A stretch of DNA of 64,000 nt from Benincasa hispida (Eukaryota; Streptophyta; Magnoliopsida; Cucurbitales; Cucurbitaceae), in NCBI RefSeq assembly GCF_009727055.1, contig NC_052350.1:20935862-20999861 (forward strand), in the 5' to 3' direction. A program made the translations under genes and the position numbers. Each line of letters opens with the position of its first letter. Position 1 is the first letter of the stretch. The notes beneath the pieces are model-generated. The model was given only the letters and a program-made list of their open reading frames with translations. It ran no database searches and was not told the origin of the DNA. Shown piece by piece: positions 1 to 14,100 of the stretch.

Positions 1-2103
1 TATACTGTTATAATTTCTTATGTTTTTATTTATTTATTTATTTATTTATTTTATGTTTTGTAGTTACATATTACATTTAATAAAAATATTCAATAAAATT
101 AATATTTCTTCAAAATAAAATCAATGTTTAACATCTTTTCACCTTTTCACCTATATATACCTCATACATGTATAATTATTTGTTTAATAAATGCCCAATT
201 TATATTTTTGAGAGTTAATGTTAGAATATGAAAAGTTACGACACTGCGCACTTTATTTCTATAATTAATTTTCTAAAATTTATGAGTTTAATTTTAATTG
301 AGTTTCTCTTGGTTAAGGTTTGCTTCTCTTCTTTATTATTCATTGTCATTCTTTGTCCTATATATATATTTCTATTGAATTACTTATTAACCTTAACTTC
401 ATTTTACTTTTCTTTTGTTGTGACAATATGTAACATTGATAATTTTCATTAAACAAAATTATTTGTAATACGTGGATATATTCATTGATTTTTTCCCTTA
501 AAATCACAACAATAAGAAATGATATTATTATCGTTTTATTTATCATACTTATGATATTCATCTTACAAAATTATTTATTTAGATAATTGTTTTTGAACTA
601 TTATGTCCATATCTTGATTTCCAAATTTTAATATATTTTGTCTCCTAATTCATTTTTGGACTATTATTTATTGTCGTTATTTAGTTTCTTAATTTACAAA
701 TTATGCACTACAAATGATTAATTAAAATTTAAATATTAAACTAAAAAAATTAATGAAAATTTAGATATTAAACTAAAAAAATTAATGAAAATTTAGATGT
801 ACTAATAATTGTTGACAAGTGAAAGAAATATAAAAGTTTTCTTTTCTCTTACATATATTTACTTTAAAGATATATGAGAAAATGTAAAATGAAGTTGTAA
901 CGTCATAAAAATTTGGCTATTTCATTTCTTTCAATTAAAAAAACTCTTTCCAAAATGCATTTGAAAAGTGATAACATGAATATGTGAAAAGACTACATTA
1001 GTTTTTCTTGAAAAAACTTCCACCTATCCTCCATGGACAATGATATGTGTGACAACAATTCATGCAATACTCATAAACTCACATCTAAATCACATTATTA
1101 TTCAATAAAATTGTATTAAAATTACATTTTAAATTTTATTCAACATGCGTAATACACTAGTTTCAAACGAGTATATATAAGAGACCTATTACCTATTGAA
1201 TATAAATTTGAAATTATAAGAATCTATCAAATACACCAAAAAAAATATAGAGATCTATTTTACGTATCTTAAATTTAGGGACTATATATAAAAACAAATT
1301 TAGAAATATATGGCTAAACTTCTAATCATATGAAACTGACACAAAGTTCTGGATCACCAAAAGTAGAGATGTCCATGGGCTGGCGTGGGCGAGGATGTTA
1401 TTCCCCATCCCCGCCTCCCATTTCATTCCCATCCCATGACAATTTAAAATTAAAGATAAATTATTCAAAATTTGGCCTAAAAAAGCCAATTAATTTTTTA
1501 GTAGAAAGAAATAAATATAAGTAAAATTATTCACATAATAATCTAAATTTAAATATTCAATTTAAATATTTATCTTTTTCAATAAATAATCAAATTTAAA
1601 ATTTAAATATAATATTTATATAATAATAACAAGATAACTATACTAAATAAAATCGGGGTGAGGACAGAATGAAAAATGCATTCTCCGTCCCATATCGGAG
1701 AATTTTTTTTTCCTATTGCCTGTTGAGGGATCTCGTCGTGTTTGAATCCAGAAATTGGACATCAATGACTAAACCAACACAAAATCCAAAACTTATGTAT
1801 TTGTTTGAACTAAAAAAATATATCCATTTGCCAAAATAATATCGGTATGTCCTTCACTCGAAGTTAAACTATTGATGAGAAGATACAAAGTCAGTCAAGC
1901 CCTAAGCCTAATTTCAGTTTACTCCGTGACACAAACTATTAAACCTCTGCCAAAGTTGGTCACAGAAGAAACCAAATTATTCGAAAAACCTCGACCTGAA
2001 GAACCGACACCGTCGTCCCCACTCTCTCTTCATCTTCCTCTTCTCCACGACGACTTGTCGAAGACCCACACATCAAAGCTTCTGAACCTCCAGCTGCCTC
2101 TCG
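1..2103. other. AT-rich intergenic DNA and NAA35 upstream region
   Basis: No gene is supported here. The stretch is very AT-rich, with a (TTTA)n run near 27-51 and a duplicated 30-odd-base A-rich motif near 740-795. The last 150 bases before the NAA35 start become C/T-rich, which is typical of a plant 5'UTR or core promoter. I could not place a TATA box or transcription start with confidence. Short open frames here look random. Confidence 0.6.
1367..1710. repeat. Possible remnant of a small dispersed element with G/C-rich ends
   Basis: Two G/C-rich patches, about 1370-1440 and 1652-1705, stand out in AT-rich surroundings and flank an AT-rich core. Both carry runs resembling 'CCCCATCCCCGCC' and 'CGGGGTGAGGACAGAATG'. 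Such ends recall small non-autonomous plant DNA elements. No clean terminal inverted repeat or target duplication was found, so this is tentative. Confidence 0.25.
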
Positions 2104-5100
2104 ATGGCCGATAAAGAACCAGAAGAAGGAACTATGGCCACTCATGCACCTCAAATTGCCTCTCCGATTCCTTCCGGCGAGCATACTGTTTGGGCCGATG
2201 TGTCGCCTCTTCTCGAAGCTGCCTGCGGAGGTTGTTCTTTGTTTATTTACTTGTTTGTCTTTTATTATTTCATTAGACATTGTGATTGCTCCGTTTCAGA
2301 CTGAGATGTTGATTATTTTGTTATTATGTTTTGCGTGAACGATTTTTTTTGTGATATTCATCGTTTAGTGATTTGATTAACTTACGGTGAGTGGAACTGT
2401 CTTTGTTTCTTAAATCTCTGTGGTTGACACACTAATGACGTATAGCATTGGTTAATCGCTTATTAGTACTTCTGAGACTAGGCTTTACAAGAAAAGAGAG
2501 AATGTTAAAGCAGGAAAATGAAATTAATTTAACTTAAATGGAGGCTTCTAATTGCGTTGGGTTTCTGATAATGTAGCTGTATGAGTAGGTAAATGATTGC
2601 TAAGGTTATAACTTCCACAATGATTGTTTGTTGAGCAATTGATCTCGTTGTTAATTTATTGATTTTTATAGTTCATGCTTTCATAAAGTAGGAATATATT
2701 ATGATTTTTGTGTTTACCTTCTTTACAAACATTATTGCATTCAGCAATGTGCACAAATTTGCTCTCTCTGTAGCTATTAATTTTGCTATTAAAGTTCATC
2801 TCATGACTTTTGCTACCCGCTCAACATTGGAGAGGCATTTAATCATTGCCTGCATAAAAGAATTGAATTGGAATACTTTTAGCAGATTCATTTAAAAGAT
2901 TGGCGTGTTGATCTAGTTTTATGTACTAGTATCAACTTCATTATTTTGTTAATTCGTCCCATTAGTCAACTAATAGACTATATTTAATTGTAACCCGTTG
3001 ATACTCAATTTTTGTTCTTCTCTTAAGTAACTTGAATAAGCCATTTTTGGATTCCATTTGTCTTACAACTATCTATTTAAAATATATCTTGTTTCAGATC
3101 TTCAAGATGGGGAACTTATTCATGGGGATAATTTCAATCTTTTTTCCGCCATGTCTGCTTTAGAGGTACAGCTTCATAGTTTAATATATAAGAAAACTTA
3201 TATGCGACAGTAGAAAACAAATATTTGTTGTTTTCTTTACATTCATTGTCTACTCATAATGGTTGACGGCACAAACTGGTTTGAGGTTTTCATCACATTT
3301 TATGTGCTCTATTTATCAGCCATATATGGTTTTTTCTTTTTAATTTTAATTTTATCTATAAGACCGTGCTCGTTGTGGGCTGATGCTGCCTAGTTTCTAT
3401 GTATTGACTTCTATACATAAATTTATTTACTTTTTCTATGTTCAATAATGTGCTTAGAAGTGAAGTTGCACTGTATTTCTTGGAGGATCTCCTCACTTTT
3501 TATTGTTTTATTTATCAGCCTTCATGTCGTTTATATATATGTATGAGATACTGCAAATTATGGGTGGACGTTGTCTGGTTACAGCCTATCAGACTGTTAT
3601 ATGGAAGGTGGCATAAGTTTTCAACTAGTTATATTTGTATTTTCTTATCTATACCTCTCCTAGTGATGTAGTAGGATTAGGATAAGTTAGGGTATTATGG
3701 TCAAATCCTTAGTTGATTAGGATTGGGATTAGTTTCCATGATTAGAATTAGGATTAGTTTCCTTGGTTTATTAGGATTAGGATTAGTTTCTTTGACTAAT
3801 TAGGATTAGGATTAGTTTGCTTGGCAATTCTCTAGAAATAGAGAGATTATCTTCTTGTATTGACAACTTTTGATAAAAACTTTGGTTTTTATTATTGGAG
3901 ATTTATCTCCTTTTATCTCCTAGGCTACATCAATTTGGTGTCAGAGCAGCCGTTTGGGCCAACGTTGACTTACTATCGGTGGAAGACCGAGAAACTTTTG
4001 ACAATGTTGATCAAAAGAGGAGTTTCGTGAGTTGTGCTCGTTGTTGAATAGTCCACATCTATATAGGGGGAACCCTTTAAATTTTAGAAAAGAAAGAAGA
4101 TATNNNNNAGATTTTGCAAGAATGGACTATTACCGATCAAGGAAGACGACAAAGAAAAAATATAGCAGTTGGTATAGGCAAGAAAATCAAATTTCCTCCC
4201 AAAAGCAATGTTAGAATTCTGATTCAAGTGATTCAGAAGAAGAATTCCAACATAATAATTTTGTCTGTACTCAATTTTCTCAAAGAATCCATCATTATCC
4301 ACATTTGAAATTTGATTAGAGTGATTCTAGCGATTTCGATGAAGATTCTGATGCAGTTTGGAACGGAATAACAAGACGACATTATCAACAAAGAGCCGAC
4401 GATCCAATCAAATTGGTTTCTCAAGAAATCGACGTAAGAATTGGGAGTTAGACGATTCAGAAAATGATTCAGAGTGTGAAAGAAATTATTATCACCAACA
4501 CCAAAGAACTCCCATGAATTATTCCAGCACAGATTTAGAGGTTGAAATATTTTCAAGAAAACATAAATATTCAAATAAATACATTTATCAAGAGGACTTT
4601 CGAAAGAGAACGAATGAAATTTGGGTTCTTTTGGAAAAAATTCAAGAAAGGCATAATTATAATCTTCAAGATTTTTTAAGAAACCATAAAGAATCACATT
4701 TAGTCCCTCAAAAAGATCAAGAACTCATCCAAATGGGTCGTGAAATTGTGCAAAAAATGAACGAAGTAGAAGAAAAGAAAAAAAATCAATTGAAGATGAG
4801 TTGAATATGAAACGTAGAAAGATCGAAGAGGAGCTAGCGTTGGAAGAAGAAAAAAACAATGGGACTAACACGAAGGTTGCTCAATTTGAACTAGATGATG
4901 AGGAACTATTAAGTATTAATCGATGAAATCAACGAAGGTGTTGAAGAAGATGAAGCCATTGCAAAGAATGTGTCCATTTAGTCAGATCAATTAACTGAGC
5001 CACACAACCAACCACAATTACCTCCACTGCAAGAGAATAGAGCAGAAATTAGCCTTGACCCCCAAGAAAGACAATAAGAGAATCAACAACACCTATGGTA

Positions 5101-8100
5101 TGTAAAAAATGTCCAAGATTTATCAAGAATTGTTAAAGAACAACTAAGATCAAGGTTATATTAGAGGAAATATTGGGAGGATGTGAATTCTTTAAGTGTG
5201 GAAGAAAAAGATACTCATGGGCAGCCTAATTCGAAGAAAATTGAAAATCTTTTTCTTTCATTCCTTGAGGAGTTTGCATATATTTTAACAAAGGATTTAA
5301 CAAATGATTTTTTAAGCAACTTAATTCTTGGGTTCATTGATGATAGTGTTGATGAAAATAATTTTCCCTTTCAAATATCAAATATTTGATATATTGACAT
5401 GACTCGTGAAAATTGGTTGTTATTGGTGCCCGGTATTCAAAGATGCGTCCGTTCGAGTGGCTTATTTTTTTTTTAAAAAAATTTATCTTCATTTTTGTTT
5501 TAAACTCGAGGATGAGTTTTGTTTTGTTTTTTTTTTTTTTTTTTTTTTGGAGAGATAGAATGATGTACTAGGATCAGGATAAGTTAGGGTATTATGGTCA
5601 AATCCTTAATTGATTAGGATTGGGATTAGTTTCCATGATTGATCAGAATTAGGATTAGTTTCCTTGGTTTATCAGGATTAGGATTAGTTTCTTTGACTAA
5701 TTAGGATTATGATTAGTTTCTTTAATTAATTAGAATTAGGATTAGTTTGCTTTCTAATTCTCATAAACAGAGAGATTATCTTCTTGTATTGACAACTTTC
5801 GATTCATAATAAAGACTTTGATTTTATTATTGGAGATTTCTCTTCTTTTATCTCCTAGGCTACATTACCTAGATATTAGGAAATCCTCAAGTTCAAACCC
5901 CTTGTATTGGTGGTGCATGCTTGGAGTCCCCTACTTCCAACAAGTTGCCTTTTGGGATTGTGGAGCTATTTTCATTTTATACTATTTCTCCTGCTTTACT
6001 TTTTCTCCCACTATACCCACGTCTTGCTGATTGTTTTGAATTTTCCTTTTTAGTAGATAATGGATCCAAAAATGGATTCGGGTATGATATGTAAGTACTA
6101 TTCTGTTGACGAAGCTATTGAGAATGGTGCTGCTCCAATTCCTCTGAGCTTTGATAGAACGGTTGATGTTCAGTGCACTATTGATATCATGGACCATCTC
6201 CTATCTTGTGAGGTATTCCTTTTTTCAATATGCTTATTATAACTAATTTTTAATTCGAAATAGAGATATTATTTTACAATTTATTGCATTAGATTGCCTT
6301 GGTTGTTTTGAGAATTGTGCATCCAGTGCCTGACGTCCCTATAAGAATTCTTGTACATATGAAGAGACTCCAGGGAGTATGCCTTCCCGCCCTCTCTCTT
6401 TATTATTTTTTTAAAATTATTATCTTTATTGTTTTTAATCTTGGAGACGAGTGTGGTTCTCTACTCTGATGATTGTTATGAAAATTGTTCTAATTTGTAT
6501 TTGACAGGTTATTTCCTTCTTTCTACATAAAACACACTGTTTGGGAAAAGCATACTAGTGACGCTGACTTCTTTAAACAGGATTATTTGTATTGAGCCAT
6601 TTGGGTTATCATTTTGATGTACTTCTCATTAAGTAAATGAAGAGTATTTCTGTTTACCAAAAAAAAAAAAAAAAAACCCTCTCCATCTTTCACTCTTCCT
6701 CTCAAATGCAACTTCCAACAAAGATAGCTCCCATCCTGTAGGCCACAAGTCTTGGGCTGCAGCTCCTCAAGTCAGCCCCTTACTCTAAAATTTGATTGAA
6801 GCACCACTAGCGCTACACTGTAGGAACTTAGAGAGGATCAAACGCTGGAACAAGCTTAGCAATGTGAGACCATGAACTTGTTGGAAGAATAGCAGTGTGA
6901 ATGTCCTTGTGTGAATTTTCCAATGAAGTCTGTCCCATTTTTTGCTAGCAATCACTTTATACCAAAGAGAATTAGGTTTCCAAGGAAACATCCTTAACCT
7001 ATGCAATGAAGAACAATGTTTTTCTGTTTCGTATTTCCATATTCCCAGTGTGTAAACGTTCATTCATACGAGGGAGAAGGACCACTCTCCATCTAACGGA
7101 ATGACTACCCTTTGGTCCCTAAAGCTAAGGGTTTTAGACCCATCTGGCGATCTTGGATTCAGGGGTTGGCTCATTTTTTTATTTATCTTAGTTGGGGATT
7201 GTTTGAGCTGTTCGCTGGATCATAGCTTATCAAAGGGTCTCATCGCTTTTCACCCTATTGGTAATGGTAACTCCTCCTTTGTCTTGAGTCATTTACAGTT
7301 TGCGGATGATTCTTTGCTTTTCTCTACAGCTGATAGAACTGCTTTGCAGCACCTTTTTGAGATTATTCATATTTTTTAATTTGCATCTGGGCTGTCTATT
7401 AATTTATCCAAAAGTGAATTGTTAGGAATAAATGTTTCTGATGCTGATATTGATTGGATAGTGACTTCATTTGGGTGTAAGCAAGGTCATTGGCCTGCCA
7501 CCTATCTGGGTCTGCCTCTGGGAGGAATTCCTCTTTCATCTCAATTCTGGAATCCTATTGTTGAGAGAATGCAATAAAAGCTCCATAACTGGAAGTATGC
7601 ATTCATATCAAAGGGTGGAAGGCATACTCTTATTCGGGCCACATTGTCTAGTTTGCCTACATGTTATTTATCCTTATTTGGAGCTCCAACTAAGGTTATA
7701 AATTGCTTGGACAAATTGATTCGGGACTTCTTTTGGGAAGGTGGCGATGGTGGGATGCATAATGTGAATTGGGAGACTATCCAACATCCTAAGTTAATGG
7801 GTGGCCGAATTTCCGTCACTGGAATTCAGCTCTTCTGGCCAAGTGGATTTGGCGGTTTTTACATGAACATAATGCTAAGTGGAGGAAGCTTATTGTGGCA
7901 AAGTATTACCTCCTAGTTGTATTTGGCCAAGTATTATTCACAGTCCTTCGAAATCACCTAGGCGGTTTATTTGTCAGACCATTACTCTTGTTGAATCTCG
8001 TACACAATGTTGCCTAGGTACAGGTTCCTCAATTTCTCTTTGGAAGGACCCTTTAAATTGTGGTGCCCTCTCGGTGTTTTTCCCCATATTATTTCATCTT

Positions 8101-11100
8101 GCTTGTTTCCCTGATATTAAGGTGGCTGATGTTTGGATTGCGGACTTGGAGGCTTGGGATTTACATCTTTGTAGGAATCTTACTGATCTTGGGACTTTAG
8201 AGTGGGCTTCCTTATCCCAGATGTTGTTCTTGGTCGGATTTCGTGTTTCACCGGATTCTTGAAAATGGACTATCGACCCTTCCTCATCTTTTTTTTGAAT
8301 CTCTTATGGATGATTTGATTAACATTGCAGATCCTCCTGCAAAGGATCTATATTCTTCTATCTGGAAAGATCATTATCCTAAGAAAATAAAAATTTTCTT
8401 AAGGGAACTTAGCCTGGGTGTGGTCAATACTGCTGATCGTCTTCAACATTATATGCCTTTTATATCTAATCTCTCCATCTTGGTATGTTGTCAAAGTCAC
8501 TCTGAGTCCCCTGCTCACTTGTTTATGCATTGCCCTTTCACCTCTCAATTTTGGCATATTATGCAGGATGCTTTTGAGATGTTTCTCTCTTTAAAAAGAA
8601 AAAAATTACTAACTTCTGTCTACCTCTTGATGCCTGAAAGAAGAATGTGAGGTTGGAGAGAGAACCATACTTTTTTCCCCAATAAAAGTGTATTTATTAC
8701 TATTATTATCATCATTATTTTACTTTTTTTGTGGATAATGAATTTTATGGGTGATATTTGCAATTACTGTGTCTCTGAGTTTGAAGTGAAAATTTTCTTG
8801 AATATAGATAATGGAAATAAGATAGTAGATGGCAAGTAAATATAAGGCCCTTCGCCTGTTGATGCCATGTTTAATGGAGATAATATGATGCTATGTATAA
8901 TGGAAATTTTATTTGATACACTCCCTAAGGTTCCTCGCTACTATTGAGGCTATGTTTAATGGTTGAGGAGTGTGGTCATGTTCCAAGTATACACTTTTAC
9001 CAACCAATAGAAGTGAAGTACATCCAAGATGTAAGGCACAAAATATTTGCATAAGATTCATGCATATAAGACCCGACTTATATGCTTACTTCTTATAGGG
9101 TCTTATACTCTTATGACATTTAATTGTATCTTCTATTTAATTTTATACTTTTTAGGCCCCTCCATTAATGATTAACTAAGGTGTGACCTTGCACGACAGG
9201 CAACATGGCACAAGGGTCACTCATTGGCACAGACTGTCTTCTCATGCATTTATCTTTTGAGGCCTGATAGAACAAGTTCACATGCATTATTGCATTCCTA
9301 TTGCAGTGTCATTCGTGCAACTTGCAAGGCAGTTATTGCAGTTGTTTCAGATGCACGAACACATGAAGTAAAGTATTCAAACAACTCTTCGACTCTACTT
9401 TTCTTCCTTTCAGTTTGAGGTCTCAATGGATTGTTCTTAAAGGATTTGTATTTTCGTTAAATATTTATTTTATGTCGTAATAATACGTGGGTGGGTTTAC
9501 TAAATAAAGAAGAATTGAGAAATTAGTGCAATAAATTGAAGATACTTTATGGAATGCCTTTATCTTTCTAAGTGTGAAGTATCATCGCTTGCTATTTCCC
9601 CAAATTGCCTATAATCATCATCTCACCTTTTTTTTCTTTCAGGAAGAGGATCTTTTCATAATGGCATATGGTCTTCCTTTGAGTGGGGATGGAGATGACA
9701 AATGCTTATCAATGCTAAATGCTGTTGAAGAAACAATTTGCCGCCAATTGCGGGCTTGTAAATCCCCATTACTGAAAAATAGAGCACCAGAAGGCAATCT
9801 GCTCATTCCCTCATTCCCTCATTCCATGCCTAATAGTTTACTTTATTTAAAAGTCAAAGTGCTATATTTTGTTATATAGACCTGATCTACGTGTTTATGT
9901 GCCAACAGAAATATCTTTCTAGAAAGTTTATCATATTTTCCCATGAACATTAACTATGGGTTTGAACACATTTCTCCAAAGTGCTTTCACTTTTTCAATT
10001 GACCATTATGCTTGCCAATCCATGGTGGTTAAATCTCCCCCTATCATTTCAAGCTTCATGTCTTCATTATTTCTATTTTTCTCATTTCTATGGAACTTCA
10101 TCTGCTTGTTAATTTAGGGATCTCAAATATTCTTTTTGAACTTGCCCTTTTCTTACAGATCTAGAGCCGTTACAAAGTACTTTCGATCTGGAAGAGCACT
10201 ACTGTAGGGCTCTCTTATGTCGACTGCGCTTCCGTAAGGTCTTAGCCAGTGTATCCTATTGGTTACTTTTTCTTTGGATTGCTATCTTACACGTAACCTT
10301 AATTAATGCGTGCTTAAGTATCAGGTTGGCTTTTGAGCTGTTAATATATGATGTTCGTCTTCAAGATTTCTTTATCAGCAAGTATATTGACCACCTATAA
10401 TAGTATTTTGATTGAATCGAACCCTTGTGTATCTTGTCAAGTTGGTGATTTTTATTTCACAAGTTAATATTGTCTATTACATAGGCTAATATGGGTATCT
10501 AATGCATGTAAATCTGGTAGAGTAGGAAAGTCAATGAACTTCTAAGACTAAGACCTTTACAAAAGGAATATAGAAAGATGTAGATGAATAACAGGAACTC
10601 ATGTTTTCTGTAAAAGAAAGAAAGAAAGCAAGAACATCAGGCAAGGATATAGGACTGCAAATCATCATCATCATCATCATTTTTATGGGAAACGGATAAT
10701 ATCATAAGAAAGACTAAATTTAAAATAACAACCTAGAGGGCCTTAGGAATGAGTGGACCCCTAAAATGGAGGAGCAAAGCAGTTGCAGAACTTCCAACCC
10801 AGTGCTATTTCATGACAATCTGTCATTTAGTGTTACATTTTGTGTAATTGAAGATAATTTATGAAATGTACTATATCTTCCCGGTGGTGTACACTTCATT
10901 TTCAAGCTATTTTGTTTGAACCTATTATTATTGTTATTCTAAAAACAACTACTTTCGTTGAGAAAGAATAAAAGAATACAAGGGCATACAAAATAACCAG
11001 TCCACATAATGCTTCTTTAGAGATAGGGACTCCCATTAAGAATAATGTTGCCTAGCGGATAATTACAAAAGGTCTTCAAATGCGAAATCCAAAGAGAAAC

Positions 11101-14100
11101 ATGAAACTTCACCAAATACAGGAGATCACTAGGATCCCTTTCCACACCCCCTAAATACTCTGTTATTTCTCTCCCCCCAAGTATCCCATAATAGAGTGCA
11201 CACCCATTGAGCCACAAGAAGCACCCCAGGGAGCCACAAGAACCTATTTTGTTTGAAGTGAACCTATTTCATGGCTATCATATTTATGATGCACTAATTC
11301 GGGTGACTGAATGCTTTGCAAGAAGTCATTTGTATTAGCTCTTCTCTACTTGTCAACTGGTCTTCTCCCCATTCATCTTCACCTCGTTTACATGCCATTA
11401 TTGCATTGTGTTCATGGTCCAGTTCAGGTTTTCTGGGAAAGGGGGAAGGGGTTGGGGATAAACGAGTGCAGTCCATATGCAGTAGGAATTTCTTATTATG
11501 AAAGTTCCTTTATGAAATTTCTTATACACATGCATACTGTTGCAGAAGAATATGTGCAAGCTTTTAAATATGCTCAGTTCCTTCCTTATTAGCGACATGT
11601 TGTTGATCGTCTGTTCTCCTTTTCTCCTACTTTATACGATCTTGCTTCCCTTCGAAACTATTGAGATAGAAGTCATTTCTTAGTCTTGTTTATTACGAAA
11701 GTTTGTCTCCTTTTATCTTAAGTCATCACTTTAGCTCTAAATGTCTGCATTTAGTTTGTACTATTTATATTGTATAATCTGCTCTATTTTAACCTCTTTG
11801 CTTTTCTTTCAGCATTTTTACCATGTCCTTGCATGTATGAGGCGGCCTCAGGGCAGGGGTTTAGAGTTGGCAAGAAAACATATAGCTTCCTGTTTGTTGG
11901 AGCTAGACTTGATCCGCAATTCATCCACTTTTCTTAGCAATAATAGTTTTGGAATTAGCAAAGATGATTTGGAGGATATGACAACTGCTTCAGGTCGTCA
12001 ACCACTAGGATTTGATTCTAGTTTGAATTGTAGATTGTCTGCCCCTACTCCACCACGTGCAATCAAACTACTAAGTTGGAAAAAGGTGAGAAAATTGGAC
12101 CTATAATGTAGACTTAACCATAACCGTTTATCATATGACATGGTGTAGTTTCCTAGCAGGCATTAGATTATTTTGTGAAACTGCTTCATGACCTTGATAA
12201 TATATGTTCGTATTCACTGGACCCATTTCTGGAAGGTGTTTTCCGCTTTGTGGTTCAGTTCCAGAAAAGTCATCCTGATTTGGTTGCTCGATCCCTCCTT
12301 CAGGTTTGTAACATTTGGTTCTTCTCTATTCCTCTATTGCATAGTTCATAATTGATGATTATGTACCCTTTTCCCTCGAAGAATTCAAGAGGGATTTAGG
12401 GGAGACTATTATTAATGAATGATAATTATTTATCTTGTTTCTTTGGTAATTTTGCTGTTATGATCCAATGGGCTGTTGGAAAGAACTGTATTGTTTGAAA
12501 GATGGGAAAAAAAAATTACTGCAAAAAGCTTTAACAGTAACAGTGTTGCTGCTAGGTTACCTAAATTCATCACAATAATAGGCTTGATATTGATTTGGAA
12601 TTATTGAAATATAACCTTTCTTGTTCTTCTGACAAACACACGAGGTCTTGTAATGGACAAGATGATTTTAATTGTTTTTGACTTTTTAGCTTGATATCAA
12701 GTAGTGATAATCAGAAAGCTATGCATATGCTTGAAATATCAATTGTGCACTGTTGGGTGAACTGAAATTGTCCAGTCTTTTAACTTGCCTCAGCCATCTC
12801 AGAGAACCACTAGTGGAAAGTATTTCCCCTTCATAACTATGAGCTTGTTGCATTTTTCTTGTAGCCCTTTTCCCACATTTTAGTTGACTAAAGTGTTTCC
12901 CATTAGATCGTCCTTTTGAACCCTATGCATAATCTTGCAACTCAATTTGGTTGGAGCAAATAATTAATTTTTGTAGGCTGGGGGATGGTGTGGAAGGCCT
13001 GTCCATGACTTTCAGAGCTTTCAGTTTTTGTTAATGAGATTTCTCTTGCATTACTTAAAAACTATTCTAAGCTTCAAAGAAATAACTATACTAATTTAAG
13101 GTTTCTTGCTAATACGTGTATTATTTCTAAATTCTCAACTACAAAAGTTCTTGATCAGTTCCTTCTGGTTCAAGATGGAAAGCTCTATGGGAAGGATCCT
13201 TTATATGCAGTGATCACCAAAGCTGCAGGATTGCCAGAATCGGCCAAAAACCATGAAAATCAGAAGAACCAATACATTGTACAACTAGGACAGGTTTGGA
13301 TGACAATTACTATGTTTTTTGTTTTTTTGTTTTTTTTGTCTAAACTTAATGTCCCATTAGCTGTTTTAAATGCCGGTTCAGTTCCAACACTTTTGAGTGG
13401 CTAAATGTTATAGCTCCATCATATATTTTTCTCCATTGTCATAATTTATGGTTTTTAAGATGCAACTTGTGTATGGAATGATGTTTACCTTATGGTGAGA
13501 ACTGCGGCTGCACTGTTCTAATTTCTTGGATAATGCTTTTCTGAAGTGTCGTGTATCAACTGCAAATGCAGTTAGTGTTAAATTTGCTCAAGGTACTTTG
13601 CACAAATTCTGCATGGCAAAGACGCAAGCTTGGCAAGATATTACAGGACTGGCGTGTAATCTACATGCAGGTTTGTTCATTTCTCCTTTTAAGTTTTGAA
13701 ACTTCTCCTCTGTTGGTTTTGCTTTCATACGAGTTTCTTAATAGTGTTAATCATTTATAATTATAGCAGCTCTAAGGGATTCATAATCTATTGAACCCTT
13801 TTTATTGGGAAAGGAGTGTGGGATAACTAAAGATTTATGTTTGAACAATGTTGTAAATTATAAAAGTTGAAAATTATACTTTATTAGCCTGATAAATTTT
13901 CAAATTCATGTCTTACATATTATTGGCCAAGGATGTGTTCAGTAATGCCTTAGGGATCAGTGTTATATAATGAAAACACTTCTTTTCCAAGAACTTCTAA
14001 AGGATATTCACAATATGCTTTTTGCAAAAGTGCAGGGGAATGTTTTTACAATTTCAAAAGAAAAAGTGATACGCAGCTATATAAAATGAAAAATTTGGAA

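Larger units (their letters stand above)
3664..5867 (+). mobile_element. Non-autonomous LTR retrotransposon inside NAA35 intron 2
   Basis: Two direct LTRs (3664-3932 and 5561-5867) start TGATGTA and end ...GGCTACATCA or ...GGCTACATTA. They flank a 1.6-kb interior, and a 5-bp target duplication CCTAG lies at 3659-3663 and 5868-5872. A tRNA-Met-like primer site (TGGTGTCAGAGC, 3936-3947) follows the 5' LTR, and a purine tract (5549-5560) precedes the 3' LTR. The interior has only a degraded charged coding frame and no reverse transcriptase, RNase H or integrase, so the element must have moved in trans. The ...CTCGAGGATGAG... end of the interior recalls Ty3/gypsy elements (inference). It lies sense to NAA35 within an intron. 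A 5-N gap lies at 4104-4108. Confidence 0.85.

Noticed and set aside
3715..3825. Interstitial telomere repeats (TTAGGATTAGGATTAG)
   Set aside because: Plant telomeres are TTTAGGG. These units lie inside both LTRs of one element and are part of it.
4233..4697. 154-codon antisense open frame
   Set aside because: It is a mirror of the degraded internal frame of the intron-2 retrotransposon.
6284..6377. Extra NAA35 exon between exons 3 and 4 ([20 protein letters not shown])
   Set aside because: It has an AG before it and is open, but exon 3 joins exon 4 in frame as LSCE|ATWHKG, as in the family. The product is not recognisable and no good donor follows.
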